From assembly GCA_963825315.1 (NCBI GenBank), contig CAWGST010000001.1, forward strand, positions 434,001 to 498,000: a DNA stretch of 64,000 nt, written 5' to 3'. The DNA comes from DASRLE01 sp963825315 (lineage in GTDB: Bacteria > Verrucomicrobiota > Verrucomicrobiia > Limisphaerales > Palsa-1400). Of the stretch, positions 24,209-32,140 are shown piece by piece (position 1 is the first letter of the stretch; the number at the start of each line of letters is the position of its first letter). The notes under the pieces were generated by a model that did no database searches, was not told the origin of the DNA, and saw only the letters and a list, made by a program, of their open reading frames with translations. The translations under genes and the position numbers were made by a program.

Positions 24209-24317
24209 CGTTTGCTTGGTATCGGCGTTTTTGGCGCCCACCTTAAGGCGAATCCGCAAACACACCGCTTGACATCCCCCGGGGACGTTCCACTCTCCAG
24301 CAGGAGACATCCAGGAG

Positions 24318-26471
24318 ATGAACATATGCCGGCGACAATTCCTTCAACTTGGAGCGACCGTGCTGCCTCTGGCGGGTGAGTGGCGTATTCTGGCGGTTGG
24401 AGCCGCTTCCTCATTCAGCCTCGCTGCCTCCGGGGGGATCATTCCGGCTCCAAACGATGCGGCGCAGTGGCCGGACTACCGGGTGGCGTTGGCAAAGTGG
24501 CGCGAAGAAACCCGGGCACAACTTCAATACAACGATGTTCTGTATCGATGCCCGGAGTCGGCGTGGTCCGCTTCCAATTACGCCTGCTGCTTCCTCATGA
24601 TGTGCGATGAGACGTTTTACGACTGCCGTGGCAGCCGCTACACTGTGGAGTCAATCCTTCGCCGCGGGGACCGTGAATTCGGCGGCTACGACAGCGTGAT
24701 GCTTTGGCACGCCTATCCACGCATCGGAGTGGACCAACGGAATCAATTCGATTTTTACCGCGACATGCCCGGCGGACTGAAAGGCGTGCGCCACGTTGTG
24801 CGCCAGTTCCACAAACACGATGTCAGAGTTTACCTCGACTACAATCCGTGGGATGCCGGCACGCGCCGGGAGAAGGCTTCGGACCTGGAAGTGCTGGCCT
24901 CCATCGTGCGTGAAGTTGAGGCGGATGGGGTCTTCCTGGACACATTGAACAAGGGTGGCGCGGATTATCGCGCGAGGCTTGATGCCGCGCGGCCGGGCGT
25001 CATTCTGGAGAGCGAGGATGCCGTGCCGCTGGAAAACCTCCACGACCACCTTGCCTCGTGGGCGCAATGGTTTCAAGACAGTTATGCCCCCGGCGTGCTC
25101 AAGCATAAGTGGATCGAGCGGCATCATATGCAGCACCAGACCCGACGGTGGGACCAGGATCATACAGGCGAGTTGCACGCGGCTTGGATGAATGGCAGCG
25201 GAATGATGATTTGGGAAAATGTGTTTGGTTCCTGGGTGCCATGGAACCAAAGGGATCGGTCCATCCTCCGTGGAATGCTTCCAATCCAGCGCCGGTTCAC
25301 CAAGTTGTTCAACAACGGAAGCTGGACGCCGCTCGTTCCCGTCGAACAACCCGGCGTCTTCGCCACGTTATGGGAAGGTGACGCCCTGCGGGTGTGGACG
25401 CTCGTCAACCGCAACGAAACCGCCTGCAAAGGGATATTGCTCAAAGCGCCCTCCAGGGCGGAGCACCGTTACTTCGATCTGTTAAGCGGCGGCGAAATCA
25501 GAGGGAATCCCGACCAGGACACCATCTGCCTGTCCGGGAATATTCCTCCACGCGGCATCGGTTGTTTCCTCTCCGGCACAAGGGCGGCTTTGGGATTGGA
25601 TTTCGACAGATTCCTGATCCAACAAGCTCAGTTGGACTCGCAAAAGTGTTTCAAAACCGATCGGCCGAAGGTCGAAATGGAAACGTTCCCCATCACTCGT
25701 TCGCTGCATCGACAAATCCCGCCTGGAATGGTGGAGATTCCTCCAGTCACCATGGAGTTGAGCATTGACATGCGCATACGGGAATGCGGCTATTATCAAT
25801 CCACGCCTCCGCCAGATGAGAATCTCGGAGATTCCTTTGACTTTCGGGTTCACACTATCCGCCGCCCTGTCGTGCTCACGCGTTTCGCGGCAGATGAAAC
25901 CCTCGTCACCAACGCGGATTACGCCTCCTTCCTGCGCGCGAGCGGTTACCAACCACGGTGCCGGCAAAACTTCTTGAAGCACTGGCAGCACGGACACCTC
26001 CCGGCGGGCAAGGAACAACATCCTGTTGTCTATGTGGACTTGGACGACGCCCGCGCTTATGCCAGGTGGGCCGGCAAGCGACTTCCCACAGAGGAGGAAT
26101 GGCAATTCGCGGCGCAAGGAAGCGATGGCAGGAAGTACCCGTGGGGCAACCTCATGGAACCGGGCCGCTGTAACGGCGGAGAAACAGGAGACACCACGCC
26201 CGTGAAGGCCTTCCCTCAAGGCCGCTCGCCGTTTGGTTGCCATGACATGTGCGGCAACGTTTGGGAGTGGACCGAAAGCCAGCGCAGCGACGGCCACACA
26301 CGATTTTGCATCATACGGGGAGGCGCCTTTTTCAAAGCCAGAGGCTCCGGTTGGTATGCCGATGGCGGCCCGCGCCCAGCCGATTTTGCCGCCAAATTTT
26401 TGCTGATGTGGCCGGGTCTTGACCGGTGCAGTACGATTGGCTTTCGCTGTGCGGCTGACCTCGAGGCTTAA
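24318..26471 (+). CDS. Tat-exported fusion of a glycosidase-like barrel and an FGE/SUMF1-type domain
   Basis: 717 residues. The start MNICRRQFLQLGATVLPLAG is a twin-arginine signal, so it is exported folded. Residues ~60-400 resemble a TIM-barrel glycoside hydrolase (VYLDYNPWDAG, DGVFLDTLNKGG, then a beta-sandwich-like part around RVWTLVNRNETA). Residues ~465-715 are an FGE-sulfatase/SUMF1-like domain: MVEIPPVTMEL, ADETLVTNADYASFLR, GKRLPTEEEWQFAA, CGNVWEWTES, IGFRCAAD. The combination suggests a periplasmic carbohydrate-binding or -cleaving enzyme; I cannot say whether true formylglycine-generating activity is kept. AGGAG (24302-24306) is 11 bases from the ATG. Confidence 0.75.
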   Translation: MNICRRQFLQLGATVLPLAGEWRILAVGAASSFSLAASGGIIPAPNDAAQWPDYRVALAKWREETRAQLQYNDVLYRCPESAWSASNYACCFLMMCDETFYDCRGSRYTVESILRRGDREFGGYDSVMLWHAYPRIGVDQRNQFDFYRDMPGGLKGVRHVVRQFHKHDVRVYLDYNPWDAGTRREKASDLEVLASIVREVEADGVFLDTLNKGGADYRARLDAARPGVILESEDAVPLENLHDHLASWAQWFQDSYAPGVLKHKWIERHHMQHQTRRWDQDHTGELHAAWMNGSGMMIWENVFGSWVPWNQRDRSILRGMLPIQRRFTKLFNNGSWTPLVPVEQPGVFATLWEGDALRVWTLVNRNETACKGILLKAPSRAEHRYFDLLSGGEIRGNPDQDTICLSGNIPPRGIGCFLSGTRAALGLDFDRFLIQQAQLDSQKCFKTDRPKVEMETFPITRSLHRQIPPGMVEIPPVTMELSIDMRIRECGYYQSTPPPDENLGDSFDFRVHTIRRPVVLTRFAADETLVTNADYASFLRASGYQPRCRQNFLKHWQHGHLPAGKEQHPVVYVDLDDARAYARWAGKRLPTEEEWQFAAQGSDGRKYPWGNLMEPGRCNGGETGDTTPVKAFPQGRSPFGCHDMCGNVWEWTESQRSDGHTRFCIIRGGAFFKARGSGWYADGGPRPADFAAKFLLMWPGLDRCSTIGFRCAADLEA

Positions 26472-26487
26472 CATGTTAATTTTTCAC

Positions 26488-26515
26488 TTTGCAATCGCGC
26501 GCGCCGGAGTAAAGT
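26488..26515 (+). promoter_or_regulatory. Promoter of the PEBP lipoprotein gene, leaderless type
   Basis: TTTGCA (26488-26493), 16 bp, TAAAGT (26510-26515), then exactly six bases to the ATG at 26522. Confidence 0.5.
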
Positions 26516-26521
26516 CCTGGC

Positions 26522-27082
26522 ATGAGCGTGCGAACAAAAATGCTTTTCGCCGCAGCGTTGCTGGCCGGTTTCATCACGGCTTGCAATGCGGAAAATCCCC
26601 CAATCAAAGGAGACACCATGAAACTTCACTTGACCTCCACCGCCTTTGCCAACGGCCAGCCGATTCCCCGGCAGCACGCGTTCGATGACCAGGACCTTTC
26701 GCCCGCGTTGCAATGGTCGGGTGTGCCGCCCGCCACGAAAAGCCTCGCGCTGATTTGCGACGATCCCGACGCGCCGATGGGCACATGGGTGCATTGGGTG
26801 ATTTACGACTTGCCGCCGGCCACCGCCTGCCTTTCCGAAGGCGTGTCGAAATCACCGGAACTGGCCAACGGCACAAAGCAAGGTGTGAACGATTACAAAC
26901 GCATCGGCTACGGCGGCCCGTGTCCGCCGCCCGGCAAGCCGCACCGCTACTTTTTCAAACTCTACGCGCTCGACACAAAGCCCGATCTCAAGCCCGGCCT
27001 CGCGAAAAAGGATTTGCTCAAGGCGATGGACGGCCACGTCCTTGCCGAAGGACAATTGATGGGAACGTATCAAAGGAAATAA
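26522..27082 (+). CDS. YbhB/YbcL-family PEBP lipoprotein
   Basis: 186 residues. A signal peptide MSVRTKMLFAAALLAGFITAC ends in a lipobox-like ITAC, so it is probably a lipoprotein. The rest is the bacterial Raf-kinase-inhibitor-like (PEBP) fold: LSPALQWSGVPPATKSLALI, DDPDAP, WVHWVIYDLP, GYGGPCPPPGKPHRYFFKLYALD. The conserved anion-binding pocket residues (DPDAP, HW, GPCPP, HRY) are all present. The biological ligand of bacterial YbhB proteins is not settled. It stands alone between the FGE-like and Memo genes. Confidence 0.9.
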   Translation: MSVRTKMLFAAALLAGFITACNAENPPIKGDTMKLHLTSTAFANGQPIPRQHAFDDQDLSPALQWSGVPPATKSLALICDDPDAPMGTWVHWVIYDLPPATACLSEGVSKSPELANGTKQGVNDYKRIGYGGPCPPPGKPHRYFFKLYALDTKPDLKPGLAKKDLLKAMDGHVLAEGQLMGTYQRK

Positions 27083-27183
27083 AAGCATCGAACATCCAGT
27101 CAACGGCACGAAGGGCAGTGACTTTGGATGTTTGATGGGGGAGGTGGAGCGATGTGCCTTGCGGGAATCATTCGGAGGTTTTT

Positions 27184-28620
27184 ATGACAACAAACATCTT
27201 ATCCAAGCCGGCCATCGCGGAGTCAGCGGGGCCGTCGCGGGAAAATCAAACGGCAGCGGCGGTGTGCGCCGTGTTGATGCCGCACGCGCCCATCCTCGTG
27301 CCTGAAGTCGGCGGCGAAAGAGGCGGCGCGGCGCAGGCGAGTTGCCAGGCCATGCGCGAGGCGGCGGCGTGCGTGATGAGTTTTCGACCGGAGACGCTGG
27401 TGTTGATTTCGCCGCACTCGCCGCGCCAGCCGCGGGCATTCGGCGTCTGGGCCGGGGAACGTCTTCATGGCTCGTTGGCTCAGTTTAAGGCTCCTCGCGC
27501 GCAGGTGAGCCTCCCCAACGACACGCCGTTGGCCCACGCCATCGTCACCGAGGCCAAAATCCGCGATCTGGCAACCTGGATGATTCACGACCGAACTCTC
27601 GATCACGGCGCGCTGGTCCCGCTTTGGTTTCTTGCCGGGGCCGGCTGGGCGGGACCCACTATCGTTCTCAGTCTGAAGTATCCGGAGGACGGCGGGCTGA
27701 GTGAACTGGGGGAAGCCATCGCTGCCGCCGCCCGCGCCTCACATCGCCGCATGGCCATCGTCGCGAGTGGTGACATGAGTCATCGTCTGACGCCGGACGC
27801 TCCGTGTGGTTTTCATCCTCAGGCTCATCAATTTGATGAAACCTTCATTCGTCTCATCCGCGATGGCGATTACCATGGGATTGGGAACATCGATCCAGAG
27901 CTGCGGGAACTGGCGGCGGAAGACGCGGTGGACTCCACTTTGGTCGCGGCCGCGGCCGTGGATTGGAGGACCACTGGCCACAAGGTTCTCAATTACGAAG
28001 GACCGTTCGGCGTTGGCTACGGCGTGGCGATCCTGTTCGCGGAAAATTCAAATCCGGCCGGTCTGCGACCGGCTCCAGCTCACGCCACCCGGCACGAGGG
28101 CGTTATCCTGCCCGGTCTGGCCCGCCAATCAGCAACGGCGGCGCTGCGCGGCAGTTCCGAGCTTCCGCCGGCGGCCACCGGTCAATATCTCAGCGCGCAA
28201 CGCGGGGTTTTTGTGACCCTGCGCGAGCGGAGCGGAATGTTGCGCGGCTGCGCCGGGACGATCCTTCCTGCCTGCGCCAACCTCGTTGCTGAAACCTGGC
28301 GCAGCGCGCGCGTGGCCGCGTTTCAGGACTCGCGCTTTTCACCAGTGGAAGCCGATGAACTTCCCAACCTGCGTTTTGACGTGAGCGTGCTTCACTCGAT
28401 GGAAAAAATTTCTTCGGCCGAAGAACTTGATCCCGCGCACTACGGCGTGGTGGTTTCCACTGGGGACGGCCGCCGCGGCCTGCTGCTGCCGGGCATCGCG
28501 GAGATCAAGACCGGCGGGCAGCAATTGGGTCTCGCCCGGCAGAAGGGATGGATCGGGCCGGACGAACCCGTGAAGTTGCAGCGCTTTCAAGTGGATCACT
28601 TTGAAGAGCAGATCGGATAG
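27184..28620 (+). CDS. AmmeMemoRadiSam system A/B fusion (Memo-like + AMMECR1)
   Basis: 478 residues; GGAGG (27174-27178) fixes the ATG at 27184. The N-terminal half (~30-285) is a Memo/class III extradiol dioxygenase-like domain: VLMPHAPILVPEVGG, LVLISPHSPRQP, VASGDMSHRLTPDAPCG. The C-terminal half (~310-475) is AMMECR1: YLSAQRGVFVTLRERSGMLR, LRGCAGT, RFDVSVLHSMEKI, RRGLLLPGI. The two are separate proteins (AmrB, AmrA) in some genomes and fused in others. The third member, the radical SAM protein, is 0.6 kb away on the other strand. The biochemical role of this three-part system is unknown. Confidence 0.9.
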   Translation: MTTNILSKPAIAESAGPSRENQTAAAVCAVLMPHAPILVPEVGGERGGAAQASCQAMREAAACVMSFRPETLVLISPHSPRQPRAFGVWAGERLHGSLAQFKAPRAQVSLPNDTPLAHAIVTEAKIRDLATWMIHDRTLDHGALVPLWFLAGAGWAGPTIVLSLKYPEDGGLSELGEAIAAAARASHRRMAIVASGDMSHRLTPDAPCGFHPQAHQFDETFIRLIRDGDYHGIGNIDPELRELAAEDAVDSTLVAAAAVDWRTTGHKVLNYEGPFGVGYGVAILFAENSNPAGLRPAPAHATRHEGVILPGLARQSATAALRGSSELPPAATGQYLSAQRGVFVTLRERSGMLRGCAGTILPACANLVAETWRSARVAAFQDSRFSPVEADELPNLRFDVSVLHSMEKISSAEELDPAHYGVVVSTGDGRRGLLLPGIAEIKTGGQQLGLARQKGWIGPDEPVKLQRFQVDHFEEQIG

Positions 28621-28633
28621 AGAACACCACTCG

Positions 28634-29200
28634 TTACATGGTTTGCTTGCCGGCGTATTTCCTGGAGGCAGTGTCCACGCGAATGGTTTCCCCTTTGGCG
28701 ACGAACAAGGGCACCATGATCTCAAGGCCCGTTTCGAGCCTGGCTTCTTTCCAGGCCGTGTCCGCGCCCCCGCGAACGGGCGGGGCGGTGTCCACGACTT
28801 GGAGCGGAATTTGCGGCGGAAGCACGATATCGAGGAGGGCGCCATCCAGGAACATGGCCTTGTATTCCTCGTTTTCTTTGAGAAACCAGCGCCGTTCACC
28901 GAGTCGCGCATCGTTCAGATCCAGTTCTTCGAACGTCGCCGCGTCGAGAAAGACGTGCATGTCGGCCTGGCTGTAACTGTAGGTGACGCGCCGGGTTTCC
29001 AGGTGAGCCACGGGCACGCGCTCGTTTTCGGCAAAAACGCGGTCAATCATGTGGCCGCCCTTGAGATGGCGCAACCGGGTGTGCAGTTTATGCTTGGTTT
29101 GCGCGGTGCCGCTCTGGTGGAATTCCTCGATGATATACGGGGCGCCTTCCAAAATCAGAACCATCATGCGCTTAAACTCGGACGGCAAAACTGTTTCCAT
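28634..29200 (-). CDS. Elongation factor P paralogue, EfpL/YeiP-like, lacking the KPGKG loop
   Basis: 188 residues with the three-domain EF-P layout. Domain I: PSEFKRMMVLILEGAPYIIE, then the loop FHQSGTAQTKHKLHTRLRH, which replaces the canonical KPGKG and is about two residues longer; K36 and K38 lie in it. Domain II: RVTYSYSQADMHVFLDAATF. Domain III: LQVVDTAPPVRGGADT and LETGLEIMVPLFVAKGETIRVDT. The QS-TA pattern in the loop resembles E. coli YeiP/EfpL. It follows amrS by 3 bp on the same strand, so the two are cotranscribed. It probably rescues ribosomes stalled at difficult peptide bonds. Confidence 0.85.
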   Translation of the reverse strand: METVLPSEFKRMMVLILEGAPYIIEEFHQSGTAQTKHKLHTRLRHLKGGHMIDRVFAENERVPVAHLETRRVTYSYSQADMHVFLDAATFEELDLNDARLGERRWFLKENEEYKAMFLDGALLDIVLPPQIPLQVVDTAPPVRGGADTAWKEARLETGLEIMVPLFVAKGETIRVDTASRKYAGKQTM

Positions 29201-29203
29201 CCA

Positions 29204-30310
29204 TCACCTCCACCGGCGGACGCCGGAATGATTTCTCACCTCCGCAGCCCCGCCCCCTGGCCAAAGGCCGGGAACGGTCATCCGACATTTCGGACACTTG
29301 CCCTCACCGGTGATCCGGTACTCCTGCACGACGTAGCCGGCGCGTTCAATGAGTGCCGTGTGGCATTGGGGGCAAAAGGTGTTTTCCCACGGGCCGACGC
29401 GACCGGGTAAGTTGCCGGCATATACAAAATGCAGCCCTTCCTCCACGCCAATCTCCGCCGCGCGAATGAGTTGCCGGGCGGTCGTGGCGGGGGTGGCGGT
29501 CATCTTGTGGTCAGGATGAAAGGCGGTGACATGCCAGGGGATGTCGGAGCTGACCGAGACGAGGAATTTGGCCATCGCGCGCAACTCCTCGTCGCTGTCG
29601 TTGAAGCCAGGCACCACCAATGTCACCACTTCCAGCCACAGGCCGCGGGCGCGCACCATGCGGATGCCTTCGGTCACGTGTTCGAGTGTCCCGCCCAGCG
29701 TGCGATAGCGCCGGTCGTCGAAGCCCTTGAGATCAATTTTGTAGGCGACAATCCACGGGCGCAGAAAATCGAGCGCCTCGGACGTGGCGTTGCCGTTGGA
29801 GACAAACGCGCAGGCCAGACCGGCTCGCTTTGCCTCCTGAAAGACGGCGACGGCCCATTCCGCCGTGATCAGCGGTTCGTTGTAGCTGGACACAATGAGC
29901 CGGGCGCCGTTCTGTCGCGCGGCCTTCACGATTTGTTCGGGAGTTATTTCGAGGATGGGCGACGCCGCCGCCTCCTCGCGCAACGCCTGGCTGGTGACCC
30001 AGTTCTGGCAATACGGACAATGAAAATCGCAGCCGAGCATTCCGAACGTCAGGGCGTCGCTGCCAGGATGGACATGGAAGAACGGTTTCTTCTCAACCGG
30101 GTCGCTCGCCAGGCCGCCGGCCACGTAACCAAACGGCACGCGCAGTTGACCGCCGTCATTGAAGCGGACTTTGCAGATACCCCGCCGCCCCGCCGCGAGG
30201 AGACAGCGATGCCCGCACGCCACACAACGAATGCGCCCATCTTCGGCCCGCCAAAGCGTTCCGACGGCAGTGTGCCGATCTAATGTCTGGGCCAGTGAAT
30301 GATTGCTCAC
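29204..30310 (-). CDS. amrS: AmmeMemoRadiSam system radical SAM enzyme
   Basis: 368 residues. The 4Fe-4S motif is GMLGCDFHCPYCQNW (C94, C98, C101). An N-terminal Cys cluster (RCVACGHRCLLAAGRRGIC) and a C-terminal zinc-ribbon-like pair (CPQCH, CPKCR) are family features, as are RLIVSSYNEPLITAEW and VVPGFNDSDEELR. The start is a GTG at 30308-30310, preceded by a leaderless-type promoter. It heads an operon with the EF-P paralogue and converges on the Memo-AMMECR1 fusion, so all three parts of the system are here. The product of the reaction is unknown. Confidence 0.9.
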   Translation of the reverse strand: MSNHSLAQTLDRHTAVGTLWRAEDGRIRCVACGHRCLLAAGRRGICKVRFNDGGQLRVPFGYVAGGLASDPVEKKPFFHVHPGSDALTFGMLGCDFHCPYCQNWVTSQALREEAAASPILEITPEQIVKAARQNGARLIVSSYNEPLITAEWAVAVFQEAKRAGLACAFVSNGNATSEALDFLRPWIVAYKIDLKGFDDRRYRTLGGTLEHVTEGIRMVRARGLWLEVVTLVVPGFNDSDEELRAMAKFLVSVSSDIPWHVTAFHPDHKMTATPATTARQLIRAAEIGVEEGLHFVYAGNLPGRVGPWENTFCPQCHTALIERAGYVVQEYRITGEGKCPKCRMTVPGLWPGGGAAEVRNHSGVRRWR

Positions 30311-30315
30311 GGCTC

Positions 30316-30344
30316 AATATACTGCTACTCACCCCTGATGGCGA
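30316..30344 (-). promoter_or_regulatory. Promoter of amrS operon, leaderless type
   Basis: On the minus strand TCGCCA (30339-30344), 17 bp, TATATT (30316-30321), then five bases to the GTG of amrS. Confidence 0.5.
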
Positions 30345-30449
30345 GGGCGTTCTGTTCTGCGTGCGTTGAAACGACGCAAATTCAGCCCTTGATGTCAGGG
30401 TCAGCTCGACGCAGCCTTGGATGGGGCCGGTTGCGTTTTCCCGTTGGAC

Positions 30450-30478
30450 TTGAGTGAAGCGCTCCCGGGTGGTAGATG
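30450..30478 (+). promoter_or_regulatory. Promoter of tautomerase gene, leaderless type
   Basis: TTGAGT (30450-30455), 17 bp, TAGATG (30473-30478), then six bases to the ATG at 30485. The -10 is weak. Confidence 0.4.
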
Positions 30479-30484
30479 TTGAGT

Positions 30485-30832
30485 ATGCCACTATTAAAAC
30501 TCGAAACTACAGTTGCCCTCTCCGAGGATAAGCGGCAAGCCCTGCTCGCTTCTCTGTCCAAAACCGTCGCCGAAACCATTGGAAAACCGCAGCAATACGT
30601 CATGGTCGCCGCGAGCCAGGCCGCCATGCAGATGTCCGGCAGTCCGGGTGACGCGGCTTTTGTGGACGTCCGGAGCATTGGCGGGTTGACCGGCGACGTG
30701 AACCGCAAGCTCTCGCAGAAGGTCTGCAAGTTGCTGGGCGATTCCATCGGGGTCCCGCCAAATCGCATTTACCTGAACTTCACCAATGTCCAAGCGAGCG
30801 ACTGGGGTTGGAACGGGAGCACGTTCGGGTGA
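30485..30832 (+). CDS. MIF-like / phenylpyruvate tautomerase family protein
   Basis: 115 residues. The start MPLLKLETTVALSEDKRQAL puts Pro2 at the N-terminus, the catalytic base of the tautomerase superfamily after removal of Met; this is why I choose 30485 and not the ATG three codons upstream. YVMVAASQAAMQMSG and the C-terminal LGVPPNRIYLNFTNVQ-like IGVPPNRIYLNFTNVQASDW are typical of the macrophage migration inhibitory factor family. The bacterial substrate is unknown. Its stop TGATG overlaps the start of the next small ORF. Confidence 0.85.
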   Translation: MPLLKLETTVALSEDKRQALLASLSKTVAETIGKPQQYVMVAASQAAMQMSGSPGDAAFVDVRSIGGLTGDVNRKLSQKVCKLLGDSIGVPPNRIYLNFTNVQASDWGWNGSTFG

Positions 30833-31125
30833 TGCCGATGGATCTGCCCGAGGCCAAATTCAATTTTCATTCCCGCACGAACAGCTTCCACTCTGCAATG
30901 CCAGGGGCGTTGCGGATGAGCGCCGATGTCGGCTTTTCCTTCGGCGCGCGGGGCGCTGGCGGCGAGGTCGGGAGGCTTCCCGAGCAACATTCAATGTCCC
31001 AGGCAGAGGAAAGAGCCGCGGAAGCGGAAATGTTCGCACATCCTGCCGCATGCTTCCGGCTGGCCTTCAGCACGATTTTCGCGCATATTGGCATTGAAGC
31101 ATTCAAAGTCTGGAGAAAATTATGA
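30832..31125 (+). CDS. Hypothetical protein overlapping both neighbours
   Basis: A 97-residue frame whose ATG overlaps the tautomerase stop (TGATG) and whose TGA overlaps the start of the RibD-like gene (ATGA). The sequence (MPMDLPEAKFNFHSRTNSFH at the start, a Gly-rich middle, then SMSQAEERAAEAEMFAHPAA) shows no recognised domain. The overlaps suggest translational coupling through the cluster, but the frame could be chance read-through of a spacer. Confidence 0.35.
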   Translation: MPMDLPEAKFNFHSRTNSFHSAMPGALRMSADVGFSFGARGAGGEVGRLPEQHSMSQAEERAAEAEMFAHPAACFRLAFSTIFAHIGIEAFKVWRKL

Positions 31126-31826
31126 GACCTTACGTGATCTGCCACATGTGTACGACCATCGACGGCAAAATCCTCGGCGATCGCTGGGGCAAACTTCCCG
31201 GCCGTAAAGACAGCGCCACACTCTTCGAAACCACGGCGGCCAGCTTTGGCATCGGCGCCTGGCTCGTGGGCACGACCACGATGAAAGAATTTGCCGGCCG
31301 AAACGTCAAGCTGCCCCGCGCCAGGAAACCGGTCATTCGTCGTGACCACATCGCCGACAAAAATGCCAAACGACTGGCGATCGGTGTGGATGTGAAAGGC
31401 GTTCTGCGCTTCCAGGAGAACGAAGTGGACGGCGATCATGTTGTCCTGCTTGTCACCGATCGCGTCGGTGACGATTACCTGGCGCACCTCCAGTCCGCCG
31501 GCGTCTCCTACCTCTTCTGCGGCAGGAAGGAAGTTGACCTGCGCGTTGCCCTTCGCAAGCTCGGCAACGATTTTCATCTGCGCAAGCTGATGCTCCAGGG
31601 CGGCGGAAAGTTCAACGGCGCCATGCTCCACGCCGGGCTTGTCGATGAAATCAGCCACGTCACCGTGCCGGTTGCCGACGGCGGCGTTGGCATTTCGAGC
31701 TTTTTCGACATTCCCGGCGACCCGCCGCCCAAAGCCGCTGCCACTCTCCGCCTCCTGTCGCGAAAACAATTGCCAGGCAGCGTGACGTGGTTGCGCTACC
31801 GCGTCGTCGCCAAACACACGCGCTGA
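31122..31826 (+). CDS. RibD C-terminal / dihydrofolate reductase-like protein
   Basis: 234 residues. The fold is that of the RibD reductase domain: YVICHMCTTIDGKILGDRWG, then GIGAWLVGTTTMKEF, GVSYLFCGRKEVDLRVALRK and LMLQGGGKFNGAMLHAGLVD, which is the NADPH-side glycine motif. It lacks the deaminase domain, so it is a stand-alone reductase of riboflavin or pterin-like substrates, or an unrelated NADPH reductase. GGAG about 8 bases before the ATG supports the start, which overlaps the preceding small ORF. Confidence 0.85.
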   Translation: MRPYVICHMCTTIDGKILGDRWGKLPGRKDSATLFETTAASFGIGAWLVGTTTMKEFAGRNVKLPRARKPVIRRDHIADKNAKRLAIGVDVKGVLRFQENEVDGDHVVLLVTDRVGDDYLAHLQSAGVSYLFCGRKEVDLRVALRKLGNDFHLRKLMLQGGGKFNGAMLHAGLVDEISHVTVPVADGGVGISSFFDIPGDPPPKAAATLRLLSRKQLPGSVTWLRYRVVAKHTR

Positions 31827-31900
31827 CCGCGGAGCAGGCCGATGCAATACGCCCGGCGCGCGGCAAACATCCCGCCGCCGGATTGGCATCGGGAATTTGG

Positions 31901-31972
31901 CTGCCTCGCCTGCTCTTGCTCCAAGTCCTCCGGTTTCAGAGACCGGCGCGCTCCTGATTACGCCACGAGGCA
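31901..31972 (-). tRNA. tRNA-Gln (CUG)-like gene with an unusual T arm
   Basis: Read on the minus strand: acceptor TGCCTCG pairs perfectly with CGAGGCA; D stem GCGT/GCGC with GG in the loop; anticodon stem CCGGT/ACCGG around CTCTGAA (anticodon CTG); discriminator G followed by an encoded CCA (31898-31900). The T arm reads CTTGG-AGCAAGA-GCAGG: four of five pairs (one wobble), and the T loop lacks the TT of TTC while keeping C56 and A58. It could be a working tRNA with a divergent T loop or a decaying copy. Confidence 0.6.
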
Positions 31973-32140
31973 TCTGGAAGAGTAGTCAAATTTCATCCTT
32001 CTTACCCGATGCATTGGGAGATGAAGGCGAAATTGATTTCGGAGCCGCTTGAGGCCAGGTCACGTCCTGCTTGCCAGTTTGCCTTGGGCGTTGCACACTG
32101 CGGTCCTTGGCCCATGTCGCAGTGTCCGCGCCAAAGAGTT

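Larger units (their letters stand above)
20514..24290. repeat. Tandem direct duplication of a ~1.89-kb unit
   Basis: The segment from about 20514 recurs from about 22404, offset 1890 bp, covering a whole histidine kinase gene plus about 55 bp of downstream spacer. DNA identity is very high in the kinase-domain half and lower in the first 200 codons. The shared downstream spacer (CCCGGATGCGATGTTTCTTC and beyond) shows this is one duplication rather than two unrelated paralogues. Confidence 0.85.

Noticed and set aside
24269..24296. TTGACA upstream of the FGE-like gene as a promoter
   Set aside because: The -35 is perfect, but no acceptable -10 lies 16-18 bp downstream.
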